A stretch of 64,000 nucleotides of DNA from Solirubrobacter sp963837485 (lineage in GTDB: Bacteria; Actinomycetota; Thermoleophilia; Solirubrobacterales; Solirubrobacteraceae), in contig CAWINP010000008.1 in the NCBI GenBank assembly GCA_963837485.1, positions 457,997 to 521,996 on the forward strand. The letters are read 5' to 3'. The translations under genes and the position numbers were made by a program. Below, piece after piece: positions 49,604 through 58,193 of this stretch (the first letter of the stretch is position 1; each line of letters begins with the position of its first letter). Below the pieces are notes generated by a model that was not told the origin of the DNA, did no database searches, and saw only the letters and a list, made by a program, of their open reading frames with translations.

Positions 49604-51317
49604 CTACGGCCGCCCGCGGACGACGACCGCCGGAGACGCACCCTCCGAATACGGGAACCCGGTCTGGCGCGGCACGCGGGCCTCGAACCGATACACGCTC
49701 GGCGCGGGGATGCTGCGGAACCGGTACCGGTACACGAACCGCCCATCCGACCCCGCGCGCACGGTCTCCACCGGAATCCGCTTCCGCGGTCCACCGGTCA
49801 GCGCATAGATCGTCACGATCGCCCGCTGCGCCCCCCGCTCCCCGAGCACCCGCCCCCGGAACACGATCACCGTCCCGTTGCGAACCCGGCTCGGAGAGAC
49901 CCGAAGCGACACCCCGGCCCGCACGTGCAGCGTCACCTGCCCCACCGCCACCGGGCCGGGATCGCCCGGGAACGCGCAAATAGCAGACGCGCACGCTCCG
50001 GCTCTGCCCTGCCCCGACGCGGTAGGCGAGACCGCGCCATGGCGTCTGTCTTCACCGAAGAGACGGGCTTCGCCCTGATTCGGCCCGGAACGCCGACGAT
50101 CCGCTCCTCGATCGACAGCACGCGCGCCGCCGATCGGCGCGCCCGCGAGGCTGTACGCAACCGCCGTCGACGGTCGTGGTGCGGCCATAGCCGATGGTCC
50201 GCTGCGCGCGCTTCGAGCGTCCCTCGAACCAGGACCGAGGCCGCGCAAAGCGGGTCGCGGCGTGCCGTTCGGTCCGCGATGAGCACGGCGGTCGCGAGAC
50301 TTCACGTGCCGCGCCCGATGATGAGCTCAGCGGCTGGACAGGAGACGGTTGCCGGCGACGTCGAAGACCGCGACTCGACGCGTGCGTACCATCGGCGAGG
50401 GACCGGTCGACGAAAGCGGAACCGTCGCACGAGCGCGCGCGGGCAGGGAACAGGGTCGACGTAACGGCGGCGATGCATGAAGCGACCGGGGGCCGACAAT
50501 GCCGCCGCGACGCTCGCGGCCGTCGACCATGACGATCGCTCCGCGAGTCCGCCACCGCGATCGGTCCGGCGAAGAGACCGGGACGGTGCCGCGACCGCCG
50601 CGGCGCTGAGTCGTCGGCCCAGCCGTGCACTCCGGGCCGCGTCGTCGCGAGCGTCACCCGCGCCGCGTAGACGGAGATGGCGGCGTCCTTCGCGGGGTCC
50701 GAGAAACACATGCGCCGGGCTGAGGTCCACCATGACAACGACGCCGAGGGCAGATGAGGCTCGACGGCCAGGCGCGCGCATCGTGTTGCCGGCACCGCTC
50801 GGAGATCGGCGGGGTCCAAGCGACCGGCACAGGAATCGGCGCCAGCCTGAGACCACACGGCGAAGACTGAATTCTCGCATCGTAAGCCGGTTGTCCACCG
50901 GACGTCGGCGGGATCCGCGGGTCGACCGGCGTAGGCAAGCGCCACGTGTCCGGCGAACCATGCCGGTCGGAAAGTACCGAGACTGTGCATAGCGGCGCAT
51001 TGGAACCCGGCAATCGTCGCGTCCGGAGCCGCGGCAAACCTCCAGCCGGCGACGGTCCGTCCGAGGCCGTGGAGATCGAGCTGTCGATACGCGATCCGTG
51101 CGGTCAGCGCGCCGGCGCTGGAACACGTCATCGGACAGCGGAGGCGGACAGCGCCCACATCACCGGTGACGTGCTCGAACCGAGTCCAGCCGCTGGTCGG
51201 CGCCGGGGTGCCGTCCGGGAGGCGGCAGGAGTAGACGTCGTACGTCCCCGCGGACGCCGGGGCCGGTGCGAGCAGGGCGCCCGCGAGCGCGGTGAGCAGG
51301 ATGATTCGTGGCGTCAT
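49604..51317 (-). pseudogene. multiply frameshifted secreted-protein gene inside the ribosomal operon
   Basis: The ATG at 51317 opens MTPRIILLTALAGALLAPAP and a normal-looking exported domain (GTYDVYSCRLPDGTPAPTSG onward, to DAAISVYAARVTLA). From about 50,680 the recognisable sequence switches frames repeatedly: SCDGSAFVDRSLADGTH in one frame, RVAVFDVAGNRLLSS in the next, ATRFARPRSWFEGRSKRAQR then RVLSIEERIVGVPGRIRAKP, then LAYRVGAGQSRSVRVCYL, and finally an intact tail SPSRVRNGTVIVFRGRVLG to YRFEARVPRQTGFPYSEG, ending at 49604. At least five indels are needed to join these, so it is a decayed gene of a family common in Solirubrobacterales. Confidence 0.7.
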
Positions 51318-51407
51318 ACGCCGCCACATAGGACCCGCGTAGAGAACTTCGCCCCCCACGCGGCGAATACTAGGCCGCGGAGGGAAGGCTGATCAAGTGC
51401 GAAAGGG

Positions 51408-52187
51408 CTAGGCCGCGGCCGCGGTGGCCGAGTCCGGGTGGTGCCACGGGGTGAGGATGCGGGGGCCGTTGGCCGTGATCGCGATCGTGAACTCGAAGTG
51501 GGCGGCGAGCGAGCCGTCCTGGGAGTAGATCGCCCAGCCGTCGTCGCCCATGCGGACCATGTGGCGGCCGACGGTGACCATCGGCTCGACGGCCAGGACC
51601 ATGCCCTCCTCGAGCGGCACGCCGCGGCCCGCCGGGCCGTAGTTGGGGACCTGCGGCTCCTCGTGCATCTCGCGGCCCACGCCGTGACCGACCAGAGACC
51701 TGACGATCGAGAAGCCGGCGGCCTCGACGTGCTCCTGCACCGCGTGCGACACGTCGCCCAGGCGATTGCCCGGGCGGCACTGCTCGACGGCGGAGAACAA
51801 GGCGCCCTGCGTGGCATCCATCAACGCCGAAGCGACCGGTGAGACGTCGCCGACTCCGAAGGTCCGGGCGGCGTCGGCGACCCAGCCGTCCTTCACGACG
51901 CCGATGTCCACCGAAAGGATGTCGCCGCGCTTGAGCTTGAACTTGCCCGGGATGCCGTGCACGACCATGTCGTTGGGCGACGCGCAGATCGAGCCGGGGA
52001 AGCCGCGATAGCCCTTGAACGCCGGCACCGCGCCCTGCGAGCGGATGAACTTCTCCGCCGCCTCGTCGAGCTCCAGCGTCGTCACGCCCGGGCGGATCTT
52101 GCCCGCCAGCAGGTCCATCGTCCGCACCAGGATGTCGCCCGCCGCCGCCATGGCGTCGATCTCCGCGGGCGACTTCTTGATGATCAC
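51408..52187 (-). CDS. map: type I methionine aminopeptidase
   Basis: A 259-residue enzyme removing N-terminal methionine from nascent proteins. The metal ligands are visible: Asp in LSVDIGVVKDG, Asp in VADAARTFGVG, His in LVGHGVGREMHEEP, Glu in LAVEPMVTVG and Glu in AAHFEFTIAI. It begins MIIKKSPAEIDAMAAAGDIL (GTG start), which overlaps the adk stop in a GTGA junction. In most Actinobacteria infA and rpmJ follow directly; here the pseudogene intervenes. Confidence 0.95.
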   Translation of the reverse strand: MIIKKSPAEIDAMAAAGDILVRTMDLLAGKIRPGVTTLELDEAAEKFIRSQGAVPAFKGYRGFPGSICASPNDMVVHGIPGKFKLKRGDILSVDIGVVKDGWVADAARTFGVGDVSPVASALMDATQGALFSAVEQCRPGNRLGDVSHAVQEHVEAAGFSIVRSLVGHGVGREMHEEPQVPNYGPAGRGVPLEEGMVLAVEPMVTVGRHMVRMGDDGWAIYSQDGSLAAHFEFTIAITANGPRILTPWHHPDSATAAAA

Positions 52188-52852
52188 AACAGCTCCTCCA
52201 ACCGGAGCGTCGCGAGCGTCGCCCGGATGTGATCGTGGACCTCGGTGACGTCGCGCGTGCCGTCGAAGCGGCGCAGCAGCCCGCGCTCGTCGTAGTAGTC
52301 CTTCAGCGGCTCGGTCGCCTTGTGATAGGTCGCGAGCCGCTTCTTGATCGTGTCGGGATCGTCGTCCTTGCGCCGGGTCAGCGGCTTGCCGTCCTGGTCG
52401 CAGACGCCGTCGTGCTTGGGCGGGTCGTCGTTGACGTGGTAGACGTGCCCGGAGGAGCAGACGCGGCGCCCGGACAGACGCGCGATGACGACCTCGTCCG
52501 GCGCCTCGATCAGCAGCGCGGCGGTCAGCCGCCGGCCCATCGACTCGAGCTCGCGGCCGAGCGCGTCGGCCTGCCCGCGCGTGCGCGGGAAGCCGTCGAG
52601 CAGGAACCCGTCCTGCCCCTCCTCCTCGACCTTCTCGAGGATCATCGCGATCACGAGCTCGTCCGGGACGAGATCGCCGTTGTCCATGTAGCGCTTGGCC
52701 TCGACGCCGAGCTCGGTCTCGTTCTCGCGGTGCTCGCGCAGCAGGTCGCCGGTGCCGATGTAGGGCAGCCCGAAGTCCTCGCGCAGGCGCGCGGCCTGGG
52801 TGCCCTTTCCGGCCCCGGGCGGACCGAGGAGTATCAGGTTCAGCTCGGACAA
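52184..52852 (-). CDS. adk: adenylate kinase (zinc-type lid)
   Basis: A 222-residue kinase interconverting ATP + AMP and 2 ADP. The P-loop is LLGPPGAGKGTQAARL, the AMP-binding region GTGDLLREHRENE, and FLLDGFPRTRGQADAL is the DGFPR motif. The long lid contains CSSGHVYHV...GVCDQDG, a Cys/His/Cys/Asp pattern that can bind zinc. It abuts secY with no gap and overlaps map. Confidence 0.96.
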   Translation of the reverse strand: MSELNLILLGPPGAGKGTQAARLREDFGLPYIGTGDLLREHRENETELGVEAKRYMDNGDLVPDELVIAMILEKVEEEGQDGFLLDGFPRTRGQADALGRELESMGRRLTAALLIEAPDEVVIARLSGRRVCSSGHVYHVNDDPPKHDGVCDQDGKPLTRRKDDDPDTIKKRLATYHKATEPLKDYYDERGLLRRFDGTRDVTEVHDHIRATLATLRLEELL

Positions 52853-54127
52853 CTACTTCAGGAAGCCTTCGTAGTTGCGCATCATCAGCTGCGCCTCCAG
52901 CTGCTTCATGGTGTCGAGCGCCACGCCCACTACGATCAGCAGCGACGTGCCGCCGAAGTAGAAGTTCCGCGTGGCCCCTGTGGAGGCGATGATGATCGTC
53001 GGCAACGCGGCGACGGCGGCCAGGTACAGCGCCCCCGGGAACGTCAATCGGGCAAGGATGCGATCGAGGAACTCGGCCGTCGGCCGGCCCGGCCTCACGC
53101 CCGGGATGAAGCCTCCGTACTTGCGCAGGTTGTCGGCCTGGTCGACCGGGTTGAACGTGACCGCGGTGTAGAAGTAGGTGAAGACGATGATCATGATCGT
53201 CTCGCCCACCAGATAGGCCCAGCGACCGGGAGCGAGGAACGTCGCGAGCCCGTTCAGCGACGGGATCAGCTGTCCGATGGTCGGCGGGAAGGCCATGATC
53301 GACGCGGCGAAGATGACCGGGATCACGCCCGCCATGTTCACGCGCAGCGGCAGGTAGGTCTGCCCGCCGGAGCTCATCCGCCGCCCGATCACGCGCTTGG
53401 CGTACTGGACCGGGATCCGGCGCTGGCCCTCCTGGATGAACACGACGGCCGCGACCACGCCGATCGCCAGGAACGGCATGATGATCTTGAAGACCGGGTC
53501 GGGGTTCGTCCACCACTGCTGCACCCCGTTGGGCAGGCCGGCGACGATCGACGCGAAGATCATCAGCGAGATGCCGTTGCCGATGCCGCGCTGCGTGATC
53601 AGCTCGCCCATCCACATGACGATGATCGAGCCCGCCGTCAGGCACAGCACGACCAGGATGATCGTGCCGGCGTTGAAGCTCGTGAAGACCGGCGTGCCGG
53701 CCGAGGAGCCCTGCGAGCGGAACAGGAACGTGTAGCCGATCGCCTGCGCGCCGGCCAGGCCGACGGTCAGGTAGCGGGTGTACTGCGTGATGCGCGCGGT
53801 ACCGACCTCGCCCTCCTTCTGCAGCTTCTCCAGCGCCGGCGAGACGACGGTCAGCAGCTGCAGGATGATCGAGGCCGTGATGTACGGCATGATCCCCAGC
53901 GCGAACAGCGAGATCCGGGACAGCCCGCCGCCGCTGAACGTGTTCAGCAGCTGCAGGACTCCGCCGTTGCCCTGGTAGTTGTTCTTGATCTGGTCGATCG
54001 CCTCGGTGTTGACGCCCGGGACCGGGATGAACGACCCGAGTCGGTAGAGCGCGAGGATCGCCGCCGTGAAGAGCAGCTTCTTCCGGATCTCCGCGACGCG
54101 GAACGAATTGAGGATCGTGGAGACCAC
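52853..54127 (-). CDS. secY: protein translocase subunit SecY
   Basis: A 424-residue polytopic channel protein with ten transmembrane helices. It starts STILNSFRVAEIRKKLLFTA (GTG), has the plug/TM2 region GLSRISLFALGIMPYITASI, the cytoplasmic loop QEGQRRIPVQYAKRVIGRRM and the C-terminal KQLEAQLMMRNYEGFLK. Length and motifs are normal. It lies between rplO (7 bp) and adk (abutting) in the spc part of the operon. Confidence 0.97.
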   Translation of the reverse strand: MVSTILNSFRVAEIRKKLLFTAAILALYRLGSFIPVPGVNTEAIDQIKNNYQGNGGVLQLLNTFSGGGLSRISLFALGIMPYITASIILQLLTVVSPALEKLQKEGEVGTARITQYTRYLTVGLAGAQAIGYTFLFRSQGSSAGTPVFTSFNAGTIILVVLCLTAGSIIVMWMGELITQRGIGNGISLMIFASIVAGLPNGVQQWWTNPDPVFKIIMPFLAIGVVAAVVFIQEGQRRIPVQYAKRVIGRRMSSGGQTYLPLRVNMAGVIPVIFAASIMAFPPTIGQLIPSLNGLATFLAPGRWAYLVGETIMIIVFTYFYTAVTFNPVDQADNLRKYGGFIPGVRPGRPTAEFLDRILARLTFPGALYLAAVAALPTIIIASTGATRNFYFGGTSLLIVVGVALDTMKQLEAQLMMRNYEGFLK

Positions 54128-54134
54128 GGTCGGG

Positions 54135-54656
54135 CTACTCCTCGACCACCACGCAGGCGCCGCCCGCGGCTTCGATGCGCTCGCGCGCGCTCTTGGAGAA
54201 TCTGTGGGCCTGGACGGTGAGCTTGACCGACAGCTCGCCGCGGCCGAGGATCTTGACCGGGACGTCGCGCTTCTTGGCCAGGCCGGCCGTGCGCAGCGCC
54301 TCGAGATCCACGGACGCGCCGTCGGAGAAGCGCTCCGCGAGGTCGTCCAGGTTCACGTGCTGCGTGTGCGTCCGGAACGGCTCGAACGGCATCGACATCT
54401 TCTTGTTCGGCCCGCGCAGCTTGCGCATGCGCATGTGAATCGGGTTCTGGCCGCCCTCGAAGTGCGCGCGGTCCTTGGCGCCGGCACGCGAGCCGTAGCC
54501 CTTGTGGCCGCGCCCCGCGGTCTTGCCATGGCCGGAGCCGTGGCCGCGCCCGACGCGCTTGCGGGCGCGCCGCGAGCCCGGGGCGGGCTTGAGCGAGTGC
54601 AGGCCGATCGACTCGGCCTTGAGCTCCTCGTCGACGGTGTCCTTCTCGGTGCTCAC
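54135..54656 (-). CDS. rplO: 50S ribosomal protein L15
   Basis: A 173-residue L15, a late assembly protein contacting 23S rRNA. The core begins LHSLKPAPGSRRARKRVGRG with the Gly-rich HGSGHGKTAGRGHKGYGSRA. The first 18 residues (MSTEKDTVDEELKAESIG) are an acidic extension beyond the usual start. The start overlaps the rpmD stop. Confidence 0.97.
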   Translation of the reverse strand: MSTEKDTVDEELKAESIGLHSLKPAPGSRRARKRVGRGHGSGHGKTAGRGHKGYGSRAGAKDRAHFEGGQNPIHMRMRKLRGPNKKMSMPFEPFRTHTQHVNLDDLAERFSDGASVDLEALRTAGLAKKRDVPVKILGRGELSVKLTVQAHRFSKSARERIEAAGGACVVVEE

Positions 54657-54838
54657 GCGGACTTCTCCTCAACGATGACGAGGTGGCGGACGGCGTGAAC
54701 CATGCCGCGCAGCTGCGGCGAGTCCTCGCGCTCGACGGTCTTGCCGATGCCGCGCAGGCCCAGCGAGCGCAGCGTGTCGCGCTGGCGCCCGTTGGAGCCG
54801 TTGGCGGAGCGCACCTGCTTGATGATGTAGGTGCTCAT
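54653..54838 (-). CDS. rpmD: 50S ribosomal protein L30
   Basis: A 61-residue L30: MSTYIIKQVRSANGSNGRQR, DTLRSLGLRGIGKTVERED and QLRGMVHAVRHLVIVEEKSA. It has normal length and overlaps both neighbours (rpsE stop, rplO start) by 4 nt, which indicates coupled translation. Confidence 0.97.
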   Translation of the reverse strand: MSTYIIKQVRSANGSNGRQRDTLRSLGLRGIGKTVEREDSPQLRGMVHAVRHLVIVEEKSA

Positions 54839-55404
54839 GCCGGCACGGGCTCTTCCGTGATGGTCTCGGCCGGCTCCTCCGGCGGCTTGGAGAGCCCGAG
54901 CACCTTGTCCACCGACAGGCCGCGCAGCGCCGCGATCTCCTCGGGCTTGCGCAGGTCCTGCAGGCCGGCAATGGTCGCCTTGACCAGGTTGATCGGGTTC
55001 TGGGAGCCGAGCGACTTCGAGAGGATGTCGTGGATCCCGGCCAGCTCGAGCACCGCGCGCACGCCGCCGCCGGCGATCACGCCGGTGCCGGGCGAGGCGG
55101 GCTTGAGGAACACGCGGCCGGAGCCGAAGATGCCGGTCGTCGAGTGAGTGATGGTCGAGCCGTGGCGCGGCACGCGGAAGAGGTTCTTCTTCGCGCGCTC
55201 GACGCCCTTCTGGATCGCGAGGGGCACCTCGTTCGCCTTGCCGTAGCCGACGCCGACGATGCCGTTCTCGTCGCCCACGACGACCAGCGCCGTGAACGAG
55301 AACCGCCGGCCACCCTTGACCACCTTGGCGACGCGGTTGATCTCTACGACGCGTTCCTGGAGGTCGATGCCGGAGGAGGAGATGGATCGGTCGGGAGCTG
55401 CCAT
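54835..55404 (-). CDS. rpsE: 30S ribosomal protein S5
   Basis: A 189-residue S5 involved in decoding accuracy. It has the double-stranded RNA-binding fold N-terminus ERVVEINRVAKVVKGGRRFS with LVVVGDENGIVGVGYGKANE and the C-terminal domain GVIAGGGVRAVLELAGIHDI. The tail (LGLSKPPEEPAETITEEPVPA) is acidic and longer than usual. It follows rplR by 14 bp. Confidence 0.97.
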   Translation of the reverse strand: MAAPDRSISSSGIDLQERVVEINRVAKVVKGGRRFSFTALVVVGDENGIVGVGYGKANEVPLAIQKGVERAKKNLFRVPRHGSTITHSTTGIFGSGRVFLKPASPGTGVIAGGGVRAVLELAGIHDILSKSLGSQNPINLVKATIAGLQDLRKPEEIAALRGLSVDKVLGLSKPPEEPAETITEEPVPA

Positions 55405-55418
55405 AGGTCCAATCGAGT

Positions 55419-55772
55419 CTAGAAGTTCAGGCCGCCCTCGCGGGCGCCCTCGGCCAAGGCCGCCACGCGGCCGTGGTACTGGTAGCCGCCGCGGTCGAAC
55501 ACCGCGCGCTCGACACCCGCGGCCTTCGCACGCTCAGCCAGGAGCGAGCCGGCCTTCTTGGCCTGCTCCATCGGCTTGAGCGAGCGCAGCTCGGGCTCGG
55601 TCCACTGGACGGCGGCGAGCGTGCGCCCGGCGTCGTCGTCGATCAGCTGCGCGAACACGCCGCGGTTGGAGCGGAACACGGAGATCCGCGGAGTCTCCGC
55701 GGAGCCGTGCACCTTCGCGCGGACGCGACGGCGGCGCCTGAGGCGCCGCGCGGGAGCGGTGAGGACCGTCAT
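55419..55772 (-). CDS. rplR: 50S ribosomal protein L18
   Basis: A 117-residue 5S rRNA-binding protein. Landmarks are the basic N-terminus (RRLRRRRRVRAKVHGSAETP), RISVFRSNRGVFAQLIDDDA and the C-terminal FDRGGYQYHGRVAALAEGAR. It starts 4 nt inside the end of rplF. Confidence 0.97.
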   Translation of the reverse strand: MTVLTAPARRLRRRRRVRAKVHGSAETPRISVFRSNRGVFAQLIDDDAGRTLAAVQWTEPELRSLKPMEQAKKAGSLLAERAKAAGVERAVFDRGGYQYHGRVAALAEGAREGGLNF

Positions 55773-56302
55773 GCGCGCTTACCGACCTTTCGGGCCACGT
55801 ACTCGCCCTGGTAACGGATGCCCTTGCCCTTGTAGGGCTCCGGCGGGCGCTGCTTGCGGATGATCGCCGCGATCTCGCCGACGACCTGCTTGGAATTGCC
55901 CTTGACGATGATGCGCGTCGGCTGCGGCACCTCGAACTCGATGCCCTCCGGCGCCTTGATCGGCACCGGGTGCGAGTAGCCGAGCGCCAGCTCCAGGTCG
56001 CGGCCCTTGAGCGCCGCGCGGTAGCCGACGCCCTGGATCTCGAGCGTCTTGGTGAAGCCGGTCGTCACGCCCTCGACCATGTTCGCGACCAGCGACCGCG
56101 TGAGCCCGTGCAGGGCGCGGTGCTCGGCGCGATCGGTCGGGCGCTTGACCAGCAGCTGACCGTCCTCCTGCACGACCTCGATCGAGCGGTTCTTGCGCTC
56201 CTCGAGGTTGCCGCGAGGCCCGGCCACGCGCACGACCTCGGGCTCCACCGTGACGGTGACGCTCGAGGGGACGGGGATGGGCTTCTTGCCGATGCGGCTC
56301 AT
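55769..56302 (-). CDS. rplF: 50S ribosomal protein L6
   Basis: A 177-residue L6 near the GTPase centre, with two related domains. It begins MSRIGKKPIPVPSSVTVTVE, and the second domain has YSHPVPIKAPEGIEFEVPQP followed by RIIVKGNSKQVVGEIAAIIR and PPEPYKGKGIRYQGEYVARK, the L6 signature. It overlaps the rpsH stop by one base. Confidence 0.98.
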   Translation of the reverse strand: MSRIGKKPIPVPSSVTVTVEPEVVRVAGPRGNLEERKNRSIEVVQEDGQLLVKRPTDRAEHRALHGLTRSLVANMVEGVTTGFTKTLEIQGVGYRAALKGRDLELALGYSHPVPIKAPEGIEFEVPQPTRIIVKGNSKQVVGEIAAIIRKQRPPEPYKGKGIRYQGEYVARKVGKRA

Positions 56303-56709
56303 TACCAGACCTCGGCCACGACCTCGCCGCCGACGCCGGCGGCGCGGGCCTCGTGGCCGGTCATGACGCCATGAGAGGTGGACACGATAGTGGTGCCCAT
56401 GCCCCCGAGGACCTTCGGGATGTGCTTGGAATCGACGTACATGCGCTGCCCCGGGCGCGAGATCCGGCGCAGGCCGGAGATCACCGACGTGCGGTTCTCC
56501 GTGTACTTGAGCTTGACGAGGATCTTGTCCGCGGCGGACCCGGGCACGCCGGGCGCCTCGTCGTAGCCGAGGATGTAGCCCTGCTCGGTGAGGATGCGGG
56601 CCATCTCGCGCTTGAGCTTGCTCGACGGGATCTCGACCTCTTCCTTGGCGGCCATGATGCCGTTGCGGATGCGGGTCAGGAAGTCGGCGATGGGATCGGT
56701 CATCGACAT
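56302..56709 (-). CDS. rpsH: 30S ribosomal protein S8
   Basis: A 135-residue S8, a primary 16S rRNA binder and the feedback regulator of the spc operon in Escherichia coli. MTDPIADFLTRIRNGIMAAK begins the fold, and GMGTTIVSTSHGVMTGHEAR is the C-terminal signature. An ATG two codons further on (56703) is an alternative start. It follows rpsZ by 7 bp. Confidence 0.97.
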   Translation of the reverse strand: MSMTDPIADFLTRIRNGIMAAKEEVEIPSSKLKREMARILTEQGYILGYDEAPGVPGSAADKILVKLKYTENRTSVISGLRRISRPGQRMYVDSKHIPKVLGGMGTTIVSTSHGVMTGHEARAAGVGGEVVAEVW

Positions 56710-56716
56710 GGCGCGA

Positions 56717-56902
56717 TCACCAGCTCGACTTCGTCATGCCGGGGATGTAGCCCTCGTGGGCGAGCTCGCGCAGGCAGATGCGGCAGAGCCCGAACTTGCG
56801 GTAGACCGCGCGCGGGCGCCCGCAGCGGCGGCAGCGCGAATGGGCCCGGGTCTTGTACTTCGGCGGGCGATTCGCGCGAACGATCTTGGATGTCTTAGCC
56901 AT
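56717..56902 (-). CDS. rpsZ: 30S ribosomal protein S14, zinc type
   Basis: A 61-residue S14 of the short zinc-binding (C+) type: Cys24, Cys27, Cys40 and Cys43 in HSRCRRCGRPRAVYRKFGLC and RICLRELAHEGYIPGMTKSSW. It is the usual form in Actinobacteria at this position between rplE and rpsH. Confidence 0.97.
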   Translation of the reverse strand: MAKTSKIVRANRPPKYKTRAHSRCRRCGRPRAVYRKFGLCRICLRELAHEGYIPGMTKSSW

Positions 56903-56917
56903 GGTTCAGGAAGTTCC

Positions 56918-57508
56918 TTAAGCAGCTACTGGCTCTTGGGTGAGGGTTTCGTAATGGCCCGGGCGGCCGTCGCGGGCGAACGGCATGCCGAGCGCCTCGA
57001 GCAGCGTGAACGCCTCGGCGTCCGTCGCCGCCGTCGTCGTGATCGCGACGTCGAGGCCGCGCACCTGGTCGACCGCGTCGTAATCGATCTCCGGGAAGAT
57101 GATCTGCTCGCGGATGCCCATGCTGTAGTTCCCGCGCCCGTCGAAGGAGCGCGGATTCAGGCCGCGGAAGTCGCGCAGCCGCGGGATCGCGATCGAGACG
57201 AGGCGGTCGATGAACTCGTACGCGCGCTCGCCGCGCAGCGTGACCGTCAGGCCGACGGGCATGCCCTCGCGCAGCTTGAACGCGGCGACCGACTTGCGGG
57301 CGCGGCGGATGTTCGGCTTCTGGCCGGCGATGTCGGCGAGCTGGCCCTGTGCGGCCTCGAGCATCTTGGAGTCCTGCTTGGCCTCGCCGACGCCCATGTT
57401 GAGCGTCACCTTGACCAGCTTCGGCGCCTGCATCGGCGTCGTATACCCGAATTTATTGATTAGGGCCGGGCGGATGTCGTCGTTGTAGCGGTCCTTGAGT
57501 CGTGCCAT
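56918..57508 (-). CDS. rplE: 50S ribosomal protein L5
   Basis: A 196-residue 5S rRNA-binding protein of the central protuberance. YTTPMQAPKLVKVTLNMGVG, RARKSVAAFKLREGMPVGLT and REQIIFPEIDYDAVDQVRGL are L5 landmarks. The ATG overlaps the rplX stop (TGATG). The N-terminus is normal, and the C-terminus (GHYETLTQEPVAA) slightly extended. Confidence 0.97.
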   Translation of the reverse strand: MARLKDRYNDDIRPALINKFGYTTPMQAPKLVKVTLNMGVGEAKQDSKMLEAAQGQLADIAGQKPNIRRARKSVAAFKLREGMPVGLTVTLRGERAYEFIDRLVSIAIPRLRDFRGLNPRSFDGRGNYSMGIREQIIFPEIDYDAVDQVRGLDVAITTTAATDAEAFTLLEALGMPFARDGRPGHYETLTQEPVAA

Positions 57509-57828
57509 CAGTCCAGCTCCGCTCCGGAGGCCCGGGTCACGCGCACCCGCTTGCCCTGCTCGTTGCGGGTCACGCCCAGGCGCGTCGGCTTCTTGGTCTT
57601 CGGGTCCACGATCGCCACGTTGGAGACGTGGATCGGGCCCTCCTTCTCGATCACGCCGATCTGCAGGTTGGGGCGGCCGGCGACGGGGCGCTGATGGCGC
57701 TTGACCATGTTCAGCCCCTCGACGTAGACGCGCTCCTTCTTGGGGTCGGTGCGGATGACCTTGCCGGTCTTTCCCGCATCCTTGCCCGAGATCACGATGA
57801 CGTTGTCGTCGGTGCGGATCTTCATCAC
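57508..57828 (-). CDS. rplX: 50S ribosomal protein L24
   Basis: A 106-residue L24, an assembly initiator. The KOW motif is DNVIVISGKDAGKTGKVIRT, followed by RVYVEGLNMVKRHQRPVAGR and the C-terminal VAIVDPKTKKPTRLGVTRNE. Its start overlaps the rplN stop by 4 nt. Confidence 0.97.
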   Translation of the reverse strand: MMKIRTDDNVIVISGKDAGKTGKVIRTDPKKERVYVEGLNMVKRHQRPVAGRPNLQIGVIEKEGPIHVSNVAIVDPKTKKPTRLGVTRNEQGKRVRVTRASGAELD

Positions 57829-58193
57829 AGCACCTCCGGCGCGAGCGAGACGATCTTCATGAACCCGCCGTCGCGCAGCTCGCGGGCCACCGGCCCGAAG
57901 ATGCGCGTGCCGCGCGGGTTGTTCTGCGCGTCGATGATCACCGCCGCGTTCTCGTCGAACGCGATGTAGGTGCCGTCCTCGCGCCCGAACTCCTTCTTCG
58001 TGCGCACGACGACCGCCTTTACGACGTCGCCCTTCTTGACCGTCCCGTTCGGGTTGGCCTGCTTGACCGTGGCCACGATGATGTCGCCCACGCTCGCGTA
58101 ACGGCGGCGCGAGCCGCCCATCACGCGGATCGTGAGGATCTCGCGCGCGCCCGTGTTGTCGGCCACGCGCAGCCGGGTCTCGTTCTGGATCAT
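57825..58193 (-). CDS. rplN: 50S ribosomal protein L14
   Basis: A 122-residue L14 at the subunit interface: MIQNETRLRVADNTGAREIL, then GDIIVATVKQANPNGTVKKG and PRGTRIFGPVARELRDGGFM. The ATG at 58193 overlaps the rpsQ stop by 4 nt; the open frame upstream is not used. Length is the usual 122. Confidence 0.98.
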   Translation of the reverse strand: MIQNETRLRVADNTGAREILTIRVMGGSRRRYASVGDIIVATVKQANPNGTVKKGDVVKAVVVRTKKEFGREDGTYIAFDENAAVIIDAQNNPRGTRIFGPVARELRDGGFMKIVSLAPEVL

